From contig CALBSO010000126.1 in NCBI GenBank assembly GCA_937968015.1, positions 1 to 23,003 on the forward strand: a stretch of 23,003 nt of DNA, in the 5' to 3' direction. Source of the stretch: an uncultured Thermomicrobia bacterium. GTDB lineage: Bacteria; Chloroflexota; Chloroflexia; Thermomicrobiales; JALYUS01. This document shows, one piece after another, positions 5,979 to 12,958 of this stretch (the first letter of the stretch is position 1; each line of letters begins with the position of its first letter). Made by a program: the position numbers and the translations under genes. Below the pieces are notes generated by a model. The model was not told where the DNA came from. It made no database searches and saw nothing but the letters and a program-made list of their open reading frames with translations.

Positions 5979-7232
5979 ATGGTGACGCAACAGCCAAAAC
6001 TCAGCACGACCAAGAGACAGCACTCCGCACTCGTGATCGCCGGAGGCGGGTTCGCCGGGGTGCGGCTGGCGCGGCTGCTGGCGCGCAATGGGCCACGGCG
6101 GGACGCGGCGGGGCGTCCGGTGAATATCACGCTGCTTGACCGGCAGCAGGCGTTCACGTATACGCCGCTCTTGTATGAAGTCGCGGCAGGGAAGATCGCG
6201 CCGGAGCACGCGACGACGCCGTACAGCGATCTCCTCTGGGATCGTAGCGTCGCAGTGCGGCAAGCGAACATCACCGGGTTCGACCTCGAACGGCGCGTCG
6301 TCGTCACTGAGGACGGTGGAATTCCCTATGACCGCCTCGTCCTCGCCGTCGGGGCGGCGCCGACATTGCCGCGCGGGAGTGACGGGAGCGGCCTTGCGAC
6401 ACATACCCTTCCGTTCATGAACCTGCCGGACGCTGAGGCGATCCGCACGACGCTTCCTGCCCGGTTCCGCGCCGCGGCGCACGCATCCGAGGGCATCACG
6501 ATTGTCGTCGCGGGCGGCGGCGCGAAGGGTGTTGAATTGATCTTCGACCTCGCGGATTGCGCCGAACGTCTCGCGCTGCGGTATGGCATCCCACGCGATG
6601 AGGTCCGCCTCGTCCTCATCCATGGCGACGCACGACTGATGGCCGATCTCCCTCCACACTTCGACCGCGCCGCCCGCGCCGCGATGCAGGCGCGGGGGAT
6701 TCGTCTCATCCGCGCGCGTTTCGTCGTCGGAGCAGATGGTCATCGTGTCTGTCTCGACGATGGTCACACAATCGCCGCGCGCACGCTGATCTGGACAGCC
6801 GGGATCACCGCACACCCGCTGATCCGCGCCCTCGGTCTGCCGCTTGTGGATGGAGCGCTCCAGGTTACCGAGAGTTTGCGACTGCCAGAGTGTCCCGACG
6901 TGTACGCAGCGGGCGATTGCATCTGGATGGCTGATGGGCAGGGCAAACGTCTCCCCGCGACGGCGAGCCTCGCGCAGCAGCATGGCCGGTTCCTCGCCCG
7001 CGCCCTCGCCGCCGATCTCGCCGGAGCACCGCTCCCCACCTTCCGATACGCGCCGCGCGGGCAGATCATCAAACTCGGCGATGGCGACGCGATCGCGCAA
7101 GTCGGTGGCGGGCCACATGCACCGCACTTTACCGGGCGTGCCGCCCACGCCTTGCGTGGCGGCCTCGACCTCTTCGAAGTACCCGGTATCGCCCAGAAAC
7201 GCGCCGCGCTCCGCGACCTCCTCCGACTTTGA
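5979..7232 (+). CDS. NADH dehydrogenase-like FAD oxidoreductase (NDH-2 type)
   Basis: This 417-residue flavoprotein resembles type II NADH:quinone oxidoreductases, peripheral membrane enzymes that pass electrons from NADH to quinone without pumping protons. The order is classical: the FAD-binding Rossmann motif AGGGFAG at 21-27, the substrate-side segment FTYTPLLYEVAAG at 59-71, the second nucleotide motif AGGGAKG at 178-184, and the FAD-contacting VYAAGDC at 308-314, followed by PATASLAQQHG. In most NDH-2 the second motif reads GGGPTG, and the AK change may alter dinucleotide handling. The C-terminus ends soon after a short amphipathic stretch, so membrane attachment is not certain. ATG 5979 follows a weak AGGA (5969-5972). 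The next gene, 174 bp downstream on the same strand, is also a flavoprotein. Confidence 0.85.
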   Translation: MVTQQPKLSTTKRQHSALVIAGGGFAGVRLARLLARNGPRRDAAGRPVNITLLDRQQAFTYTPLLYEVAAGKIAPEHATTPYSDLLWDRSVAVRQANITGFDLERRVVVTEDGGIPYDRLVLAVGAAPTLPRGSDGSGLATHTLPFMNLPDAEAIRTTLPARFRAAAHASEGITIVVAGGGAKGVELIFDLADCAERLALRYGIPRDEVRLVLIHGDARLMADLPPHFDRAARAAMQARGIRLIRARFVVGADGHRVCLDDGHTIAARTLIWTAGITAHPLIRALGLPLVDGALQVTESLRLPECPDVYAAGDCIWMADGQGKRLPATASLAQQHGRFLARALAADLAGAPLPTFRYAPRGQIIKLGDGDAIAQVGGGPHAPHFTGRAAHALRGGLDLFEVPGIAQKRAALRDLLRL

Positions 7233-7406
7233 GTAGATCACTCATTCGCCACGCGCCACGCGCAGTGCACGCGACAATCATTGGCATCGCTCACGCTCGC
7301 GTATACCCTGTAACCGACACGTAATCCACATGTGCAATAGTATGGAAGGCATCCGCCGCGATACGAGACGGAAGATAGCGGGGTCAGATCGGAAAGGACG
7401 CAACGG

Positions 7407-8801
7407 ATGGCATCGGTCACACAGTACGACGGCATCGTGATCGGTTCGGGGCAGGCCGGTGGGCCGCTGGCGACGACGCTGGCCCGCGCGGGATGGAAAG
7501 TGGCGCTGATCGAGCGAGAGCATATCGGCGGCACTTGCGTCAATGAGGGGTGTACGCCGACCAAGACGATGGTCGCCAGCGCCCGCGTCGCCCATCTCGC
7601 CCGCCGTGCTGCCGATTACGGCGTTCGCACCGGCCCGATCTCCGTGGATATGTCCGTCGTGCGACAGCGGAAGCGCGCGGTCGTGGACGACTTCCGCTCC
7701 GGCAGCGAGCAGGGCACAAAAGAGACGCCAAACCTCGACCTGCTGATGGGCGAGGCGCGGTTCACCGGCCCGAAGACGCTTGTAGTGACATTGAACGATG
7801 GCGGAGAGCGGGAGATCACGGCGGAAAAGGTCTTCATTAATAGCGGCCTGCGCCCCGCCATCCCGCAGATCCCGGGATTGGACACCGTCCCCCTGCTCAC
7901 CTCGACGACGATTATGGAACTGGACATGGTACCCGCACATCTGCTCGTCCTCGGCGGCGGCTTCGTTGGGCTGGAGTTCGCCCAGATGTTCCGCCGCTTC
8001 GGAAGCGCGGTGACGGTCATTCAGCGCGGCACGCAACTCGCGCCGAAGGAGGACGCGGATATCGCCGCGGAGATCGCGAAGATCTTCCGGGAAGATGGTA
8101 TCACCGTCCTCCTTGAAACAGAGACCATCCGCGCGGCGCGAGATAATGACGGCGGCATCGCGCTCACGGTCAAGGACGCGGATGGCGAGCGGATGCTGAC
8201 CGGCTCGCATCTCCTTGTGGCAGCAGGCCGGACACCGAACACCGATGTGCTCAATCCTGCCGCGGCCGGGATCACGATGGACAGACGCGGCTATATTCCG
8301 GTCAATGAGCGACTGGAAACGAACGTCCCCCACACCTACGCGCTCGGCGATGTAAACGGTGGCCCCGCCTTCACCCATATCTCCTACGACGACTTCCGCA
8401 TCCTCCGCGCGAACCTGCTGCACGGCGGCACAGCGACGATCACCCATCGCCTCGTCCCGAACACCGTCTTCATTGACCCGCAACTCGGCCGTGTCGGTCT
8501 GAATGAACGCGAGGCGCGTGCGCGGGGCAAACGCGTTCGCGTCGCCAAACTGCCGATGACGAGCGTGGCGCGGGCGATTGAGATGGACGAGACACGCGGC
8601 TTCATGAAGGCGATCGTGGATGCGGAGAGCGATCAGATTCTCGGCTGCACGATTCTCGGCGTCGAGGGCGGCGAGATCATGTCCATCATCCAGATGGCGA
8701 TGATGGGCCACCTGCCGTACACCATCCTCAAGGACGCCGTCCTCGCGCATCCGACGCTCGCCGAATCCCTGAACAACCTCTTCTCAACGGTGGAGGAATG
8801 A
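7407..8801 (+). CDS. FAD-dependent disulfide oxidoreductase, mercuric reductase-like
   Basis: This 464-residue enzyme belongs to the pyridine nucleotide-disulfide oxidoreductase family (mercuric reductase, dihydrolipoamide dehydrogenase, RclA). Visible features are the FAD motif GSGQAGG at 13-19, the redox-active pair Cys44 and Cys49 in GGTCVNEGCTPTK, the NAD(P) motif GGGFVGLE at 183-190, the FAD motif YALGDVNGG at 311-319, and the C-terminal catalytic dyad His448 and Glu453 in HPTLAE. It lacks both the N-terminal metal-binding domain and the C-terminal vicinal Cys pair of true mercuric reductases, so mercury reduction is unlikely. No lipoamide complex genes are nearby. ATG 7407 has AAAGGA at 7393-7398, 8 bases upstream. 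No clear promoter was seen in the 174-bp gap before it. Confidence 0.88.
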   Translation: MASVTQYDGIVIGSGQAGGPLATTLARAGWKVALIEREHIGGTCVNEGCTPTKTMVASARVAHLARRAADYGVRTGPISVDMSVVRQRKRAVVDDFRSGSEQGTKETPNLDLLMGEARFTGPKTLVVTLNDGGEREITAEKVFINSGLRPAIPQIPGLDTVPLLTSTTIMELDMVPAHLLVLGGGFVGLEFAQMFRRFGSAVTVIQRGTQLAPKEDADIAAEIAKIFREDGITVLLETETIRAARDNDGGIALTVKDADGERMLTGSHLLVAAGRTPNTDVLNPAAAGITMDRRGYIPVNERLETNVPHTYALGDVNGGPAFTHISYDDFRILRANLLHGGTATITHRLVPNTVFIDPQLGRVGLNEREARARGKRVRVAKLPMTSVARAIEMDETRGFMKAIVDAESDQILGCTILGVEGGEIMSIIQMAMMGHLPYTILKDAVLAHPTLAESLNNLFSTVEE

Positions 8802-8886
8802 ACGCGGACGCCGACCGTTGTAGCGATAATACAGGGCAGCATGTGCAGACCGGCATTGCCGCCGACGCATGACTCTCTTTTCCTAT

Positions 8887-8984
8887 GGGGGTGGGTGGGC
8901 GCCGGTGCGTCCCGCGGGCTTCAACCCCGTTGTGCGGTGCTGAGAGGCAACGCAGGTCGGTTCGACTCCGATGCACCCTCGCCA
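8887..8984 (+). tRNA. selC: tRNA-Sec (anticodon UCA), selenocysteine tRNA
   Basis: The 98 bases fold as a bacterial selenocysteine tRNA. Acceptor: 8887-8893 pairs with 8974-8980, one G-U, and the eighth pair (8894/8973) is a G-G mismatch; discriminator G 8981 and encoded CCA 8982-8984 follow. The D arm has the diagnostic 6-bp stem (GGGCGC/GCGTCC) with a CGGT tetraloop (8897-8912). The anticodon stem is 8914-8918/8926-8930 with loop CTTCAAC, giving anticodon TCA at 8921-8923. A long variable arm (8931-8955) forms a 9-position stem with one mismatch. The T arm is 8956-8972 with loop TTCGACT. The 6-bp D stem and tetraloop argue against an ordinary suppressor tRNA. A weak -10 (GATAAT, 8825-8830) lies upstream. 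selA, selB and selD are not in this window. Confidence 0.93.
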
Positions 8985-9157
8985 CGATCATCTCACCGTC
9001 TTCCGGGCAAGAAAAAAGACGGATCGGGAACGCTCGTCAGCGCCGGATGTGTGGCAGGTGGGTGCGGCTTCCTGTTTATCCGTTCGACCGTCACCTCAGA
9101 CCGTCCCCGATCTCATCTGTGGGTAGTATCGCGGCTCTCGCTGAATCCTGTCTGAGC

Positions 9158-9178
9158 GTTTCCTGAAAGTTTCCTGAA
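9158..9178. repeat. Direct repeat GTTTCCTGAA, 11-bp period
   Basis: GTTTCCTGAA is present at 9158-9167 and 9169-9178, one helical turn apart, the spacing of OmpR/PhoB-type half-sites. It lies downstream of the tRNA and past the end of the convergent membrane-protein gene, with no promoter target in view, so a regulatory role is doubtful. Confidence 0.35.
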
Positions 9179-9191
9179 GATTTTATTGCGC

Positions 9192-9224
9192 ACCACGCAT
9201 CTGCCCGGCGGGCAGATGCGTGGT
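9192..9224. terminator. 15-bp perfect hairpin ending the FHA operon
   Basis: ACCACGCATCTGCCC (9192-9206) pairs perfectly with GGGCAGATGCGTGGT (9210-9224) across a 3-base loop. It begins 15 bases past the stop of the minus-strand membrane-protein gene and also faces the plus-strand tRNA-Sec transcript, so it could terminate both. On the minus strand it is followed by an A/T-rich but not T-only tail. Confidence 0.7.
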
Positions 9225-9238
9225 TCAATCGCCTCATC

Positions 9239-9682
9239 TCAGCCGAAGCGGGCGGCGCGGAAACGCCAGCGGATGAAGATCGCGCGCATCAGGAATTGCA
9301 CCCAGAAATAGGTGAATGTCCAGACGACGATGTACTCGAGGAAGAAGTGCCAGAAGTCCACGCTCCGCTTCGGGATCAGCGGCAGGCCGACGAAGCGAAT
9401 GAGCAGAAAGACGAGCGCGCCTTCCAGAATGCCTGCGATGAACGTGTACGCGCCCGGCCAGTCATAGTCCCACCGAAGGTGCGTAATTGCCTGGTAGATG
9501 ATGTCCCAGACGAAGCCGAAGATAATCAGATAGGCGATGACGTACTCGGGAATCCAGCGGTACTTGTTCGAGTACGGGATGAATGAGTTATAACGCCAGA
9601 CGAAGAGCAGGCCGATCAACCCGCCGATCACTCCGAGGAGATAGAGCCGCGTTTGCCAGCGACCAACTAAGTTTGGCGTCAT
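9239..9682 (-). CDS. Four-helix membrane protein of the FHA operon
   Basis: This is a 147-residue integral membrane protein of unknown family. Four hydrophobic segments are clear, at about residues 12-30, 47-65, 78-99 and 112-136. The C-terminus is basic (IRWRFRAARFG), which favours a cytoplasmic tail. It is rich in Trp, Tyr and Phe, and no enzyme motif or Cys pair was found. ATG 9680-9682 overlaps the stop of the upstream FHA-flavoprotein as ATGA, with GGAAGG (minus strand, 9691-9696) 8 bases before it, so translation of the two is probably coupled. A start 10 codons further up would lie inside the upstream gene and is less likely. The tight coupling suggests a membrane anchor or electron-transfer partner for the flavoprotein. 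Confidence 0.8.
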   Translation of the reverse strand: MTPNLVGRWQTRLYLLGVIGGLIGLLFVWRYNSFIPYSNKYRWIPEYVIAYLIIFGFVWDIIYQAITHLRWDYDWPGAYTFIAGILEGALVFLLIRFVGLPLIPKRSVDFWHFFLEYIVVWTFTYFWVQFLMRAIFIRWRFRAARFG

Positions 9683-12054
9683 GGTGCAACCTTCCGGACC
9701 CATTTGGTCCACTGAGAGAGCGAGCGCAGCGGGCCGAGTCGCCGCACCCCCGGCGCGTGCTCCTTCACGAGATGTTCGACGCTCAATTGCGCCGCGGCTT
9801 GCAGCCCGAGGAAACTATCCGCCCCCGCGAGCGGGCCGCCGAGCGTCATCGAGCCTGCCGCGTAGAACCGGCCGGGGCCGTTGCGCATCCCCGGCACTTC
9901 CATGTCATTCGTGACGACGAGCCGCCCGAGTTTGTTCACCTGCAAGCCGTGATGATCCACCATATCCTGCAGGAGCGGGTTGCGGTTCACCTTCGCGTCC
10001 AGCCCCGTCGCGTCAATGATGTAATCAGCGATCAGTTCGGTCTTCCCGGCGATCGGCCCTTTGCCTGTGACGTGCGTAACGACGCGGCCGTCCGGCGCGC
10101 GATCCACGCGGACCACATCACCGAACTCGATCTTGTACCAGCCCTCTTTGATGCCCTGATTCCCGATCCGCACCCAGTCGCCGCGTTGGGCGGTCGTTGT
10201 GCCGCCCCAGTCCGCGAGCAGGCTCTGCCGCGTCGCCTCGTCCGCCTTGTCCATCAGGAGCCGTTGCTCGCCGCCCCAGGCCGCCTTCGGCCAGTTGAAG
10301 GGCTGAATCTCCACATGATTGATCGCAGGTCGCCGCGCGCGGCGGAATTTATGACCCTCGGTGATTGGCGAGCGGAGCAGATGAAGGATGGCAATGTTCG
10401 GGTTCTTCTTGCGCGCCTCATAGACCCGCTGAATAAGGCGGGAGGCGACGATGCCGCGCCCCCGCAAAAGGATCACCCCGCCGTCCCGCTCCAACCGCTC
10501 GTAGACGTAATCGTGCGCCTCATAGCCATTGACGACATGCTCGAAATCCCCCGTCCGCTCGCGGTATTCCTGCAAGTCCGGCAGGAACTGGAGCGCGGGG
10601 TATCCCGTGGCGAGATGCACGTAGTTGGCGAGGAGGATGGCGTGCGCCTGCTGATTGCGGTCGTCGCTCTGCGAGTAGGCGATGGCGTACCGTCCGTCGT
10701 CCGTCTTGCGGATCGCGCGCATCCGGCCAAAGCGCCAGATATTCTGCCAGCCGATACGCGCCACCTCCCGATCCATCGCCCGGAAGACATCGCCGGCACG
10801 CGGCGTGTAGGTCTGCGCGACGGTCGGTTCCCCGAAGACTTGCCAGAGCACTTGAATCGCGTTGCCCCAATGGCCCGATGTAAAGGAGGACCACGCCTCC
10901 CGCACCGCATACCCCGGCGTGCCCCAGATGTTGTCCGGGGTGGATTCGGAATTGGAGCGCAACCGCTCGTGCAGTGGGATTTGCGAGTTCCGGGCGAGGC
11001 CCGCGTAGCGGTGGTACGGCTCCGGGTAAATGCCGAGTGAGATGATCGCACCCGGGTCCACACCGTAGATCACGAGGTTGTCCGTGAAGATAAAACTGCC
11101 AAATCCGCCACCGAGCGCGGCGTAGACGGTCGTATAGACCGGCAGGCCCGTCTGCCCAAGCGCCGCGACCGATACATACGGCTCATTGAAGATCGGCGGT
11201 GGGAAGGCGCGCGCTGTCGGTCGCGGCACGGGAGCGCCGAGGACGGTCTGATCCTCCCGCCCCCGCACTGGTACGACAGTCTGACCAGCATCATCCACGG
11301 GCGCGACCACACCAGGCGGAGCGGCGGCAGCGCGCGGCGGCGGCGCGGCCACCCCTGGCGGAAGGTCATGTTCGATCATTGGTGCGTCATCCATCGCAAT
11401 GATCGCTTCTCTGTGGCCCCGGTGCGGCGTGGCATGCACTGGCGCGGCGGCAAACGTAACGGTGAACGTCGTGCCGCCGATGCGCAGTTGATCGCCGTTA
11501 TGAAGCATCGCGCGCTGTTGCCGCGTGCCGTTGACGAACGTACCGTTGCTGCTGCTGTCCGTCACGACGACCGCGCCGTCCTCGGCGGTCAGTGTGGCGT
11601 GCGCGCGGGAAACCTGCGTGTCGTTGAGGACAATGCCACTCGCGGAACCGCGCCCAATGATCAGCGGCAGCGCGGCGGTCTGGCGCATCGGCTGGCTCGT
11701 CGCGGTATCCGTCCAGGCGAGTGTCACATCCGAGACGGCCGAAGCGGACGGGGCGCTCTCGCGCACCGAGAGCGTGTACGGGCCAATCTGCACGCTCTCC
11801 CCACCCGCGAGGACGGCACGCTGCTGCCGCACGCCATTGACGAACGTGCCGTTCGTGCTGCTGTCCGTTACGACGATCTGTCCGTTCTCCCACGCGAGCG
11901 TCGCGTGGTGGCGAGAGATCATCTCACTCGTCAGGACGACGGTGTTGTCCACCGCGCGACCGATCGTCGCGGGGAGCGTGATTGCTTCTTCATGCGGCTC
12001 CCCCGTTACCGGGTCAGTCCATGCAAGGGAAATGGCGCCATCAATGGAACGCAC
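9679..12054 (-). CDS. Tandem FHA domains fused to a flavin monooxygenase-like oxidoreductase
   Basis: This is a 791-residue three-part protein. FHA domain 1 (about 1-98) has Arg33, SRHH at 47-50, Asn68 and Asn73. FHA domain 2 (about 108-202) has Arg135, SRAH at 149-152, Asn170 and Asn175. These are the residues that normally read phosphothreonine. A Pro/Ala-rich linker follows (about 203-300). The rest resembles class B/N-hydroxylating monooxygenases: a first Rossmann motif LGGGFGS at 314-320, LATGY at 481-485, a second dinucleotide motif RGRGIVAS at 531-538, IIDATGLD at 679-686, and a C-terminal FAD segment FYAAGSMTLGGPLAGADS at 730-747. No signal peptide is seen. GTG 12054 is preferred, with AAGGAGG upstream at about 12061-12067. 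The neighbours are another double-FHA protein and a membrane protein. The substrate is unknown, and the residual chemistry could be reductase rather than hydroxylase. Confidence 0.85.
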   Translation of the reverse strand: MRSIDGAISLAWTDPVTGEPHEEAITLPATIGRAVDNTVVLTSEMISRHHATLAWENGQIVVTDSSTNGTFVNGVRQQRAVLAGGESVQIGPYTLSVRESAPSASAVSDVTLAWTDTATSQPMRQTAALPLIIGRGSASGIVLNDTQVSRAHATLTAEDGAVVVTDSSSNGTFVNGTRQQRAMLHNGDQLRIGGTTFTVTFAAAPVHATPHRGHREAIIAMDDAPMIEHDLPPGVAAPPPRAAAAPPGVVAPVDDAGQTVVPVRGREDQTVLGAPVPRPTARAFPPPIFNEPYVSVAALGQTGLPVYTTVYAALGGGFGSFIFTDNLVIYGVDPGAIISLGIYPEPYHRYAGLARNSQIPLHERLRSNSESTPDNIWGTPGYAVREAWSSFTSGHWGNAIQVLWQVFGEPTVAQTYTPRAGDVFRAMDREVARIGWQNIWRFGRMRAIRKTDDGRYAIAYSQSDDRNQQAHAILLANYVHLATGYPALQFLPDLQEYRERTGDFEHVVNGYEAHDYVYERLERDGGVILLRGRGIVASRLIQRVYEARKKNPNIAILHLLRSPITEGHKFRRARRPAINHVEIQPFNWPKAAWGGEQRLLMDKADEATRQSLLADWGGTTTAQRGDWVRIGNQGIKEGWYKIEFGDVVRVDRAPDGRVVTHVTGKGPIAGKTELIADYIIDATGLDAKVNRNPLLQDMVDHHGLQVNKLGRLVVTNDMEVPGMRNGPGRFYAAGSMTLGGPLAGADSFLGLQAAAQLSVEHLVKEHAPGVRRLGPLRSLSQWTKWVRKVAP

Positions 12055-12076
12055 CCGATCTCCTCCTTCTCATCCC

Positions 12077-12853
12077 CTAGAAACCGGGGAGTACCGTCTC
12101 CGCATTGACGAGCGCCGTGCCGCACCAGGGGCAATCCTGAAGCGAGCCATCCACCTCGCGGTGACACGTTGAACAGGTGACCAACCGGCCACTGCGTAGT
12201 TCGGTGATGCCGCTCCGCTGTGGTGTCGCCCCCTGCACCGTCGTCACAACGAGCGTGACATCGCCGAGTTTTATCACATCGCCGGGGCTGAGATACCGCT
12301 CGCCACTGAGTGCGCGCTGGTTAACGGTGATCGGATTCCGGCCGGATGTCGTGTCCGTAATGACGAACCGGCCACCCTTCTCGGCGATCCGCGCGTGGAG
12401 TCGGGACACGGTCGGGGATGCGATGACGATTGTCGCCGACGCGTCGCGGCCAATCGTCACCGGCTCGCCGCCGAGCACGGTCTCGTCGTGCGCACGGCCG
12501 CCCAATTCCCAGCGTAGTTTCATCACCGGCCCGCCAGCCGGTGGGCCAATGCCCCGCACGGCGGCGACCCGCAATGTGACATCGCCGAGTTGCACGGTGT
12601 CACCCTCCTTGAGCAGCGTCTCAGTCGTGATCGCCCGGCCATTGACGATCACGGCATTTCGCCCGCTTGTCAGGTCCGCGATTGCGAAGCCATCGGCTCG
12701 CCGCCGCACCTGCGCGTGCTTGCGCGACACGGTCGGCGACTCGACATGGACGGTGGACCCCGCCTCACGCCCAATAATCGCGGGCACGTCGCCGCTGACG
12801 CGCCCTTCGCGCGCCGCCCCCGCCAATTGCCACTGCAACGTCAACTCTGCCAT
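12077..12853 (-). CDS. Double-FHA protein with C-terminal zinc ribbon
   Basis: This 258-residue cytoplasmic adaptor-like protein has FHA domain 1 at about residues 3-96 (Arg29, SRKH at 43-46, Asn66, Asn71) and FHA domain 2 at about 112-206 (Arg136, SRLH at 150-153, Asn173, Asn178), so both keep the phosphothreonine-pocket residues. Both carry a TSGRN loop rather than the common STNGT. A C-terminal zinc ribbon has Cys227, Cys230, Cys241 and Cys244 (CSTC and CPWC). ATG 12853 is chosen because GGAGG (minus strand, about 12862-12866) precedes it; an ATG at 12868 overlaps that site. It is first in the FHA cluster, 22 bp before the flavoprotein gene. No Ser/Thr kinase gene is in the window, so the phosphorylated partner must be encoded elsewhere. 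Confidence 0.88.
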   Translation of the reverse strand: MAELTLQWQLAGAAREGRVSGDVPAIIGREAGSTVHVESPTVSRKHAQVRRRADGFAIADLTSGRNAVIVNGRAITTETLLKEGDTVQLGDVTLRVAAVRGIGPPAGGPVMKLRWELGGRAHDETVLGGEPVTIGRDASATIVIASPTVSRLHARIAEKGGRFVITDTTSGRNPITVNQRALSGERYLSPGDVIKLGDVTLVVTTVQGATPQRSGITELRSGRLVTCSTCHREVDGSLQDCPWCGTALVNAETVLPGF

Positions 12854-12903
12854 CGTCTGTCCCTCCATGAAGTACCGAGCGCTGCGTGCTGCGTGGTACC
12901 TAC

Positions 12904-12948
12904 CCCCTGCCCCTCCGTATGACGCCGCATGATGGAAGGGGGCAGGGG
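12904..12948. terminator. GC-rich hairpin after the minus-strand antiporter gene
   Basis: CCCCTGCCCC (12904-12913) and GGGGCAGGGG (12939-12948) form a 10-bp stem with a 25-base loop that can pair further (TCC with GGA). It begins 10 bases past the stop of the minus-strand antiporter-like gene, so it probably ends that transcript before the FHA genes. It has no T tract. Confidence 0.5.
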
Positions 12949-12958
12949 ATTAGGCCCG

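Noticed and set aside
5766..7241. Long minus-strand open frame (491 codons) opposite the NDH-2-like gene
   Set aside because: It is antisense to a clearly conserved flavoprotein, is rich in Arg/Asp/Glu with no recognisable domain, and arises from high-GC codon bias.
7278..8750. 490-codon minus-strand frame opposite the disulfide oxidoreductase
   Set aside because: It is a shadow of a well-conserved gene, and no family features were found.
7407..8801. Functional mercury-resistance locus
   Set aside because: No merR, merT or merP, and the enzyme lacks the Cys residues that deliver and bind Hg(II).
8996..9022. CCGTCTT/AAGACGG hairpin just after tRNA-Sec as its terminator
   Set aside because: The stem is only 7 bp with a 13-base loop, and the homopolymer run is A inside the loop rather than T after the stem.
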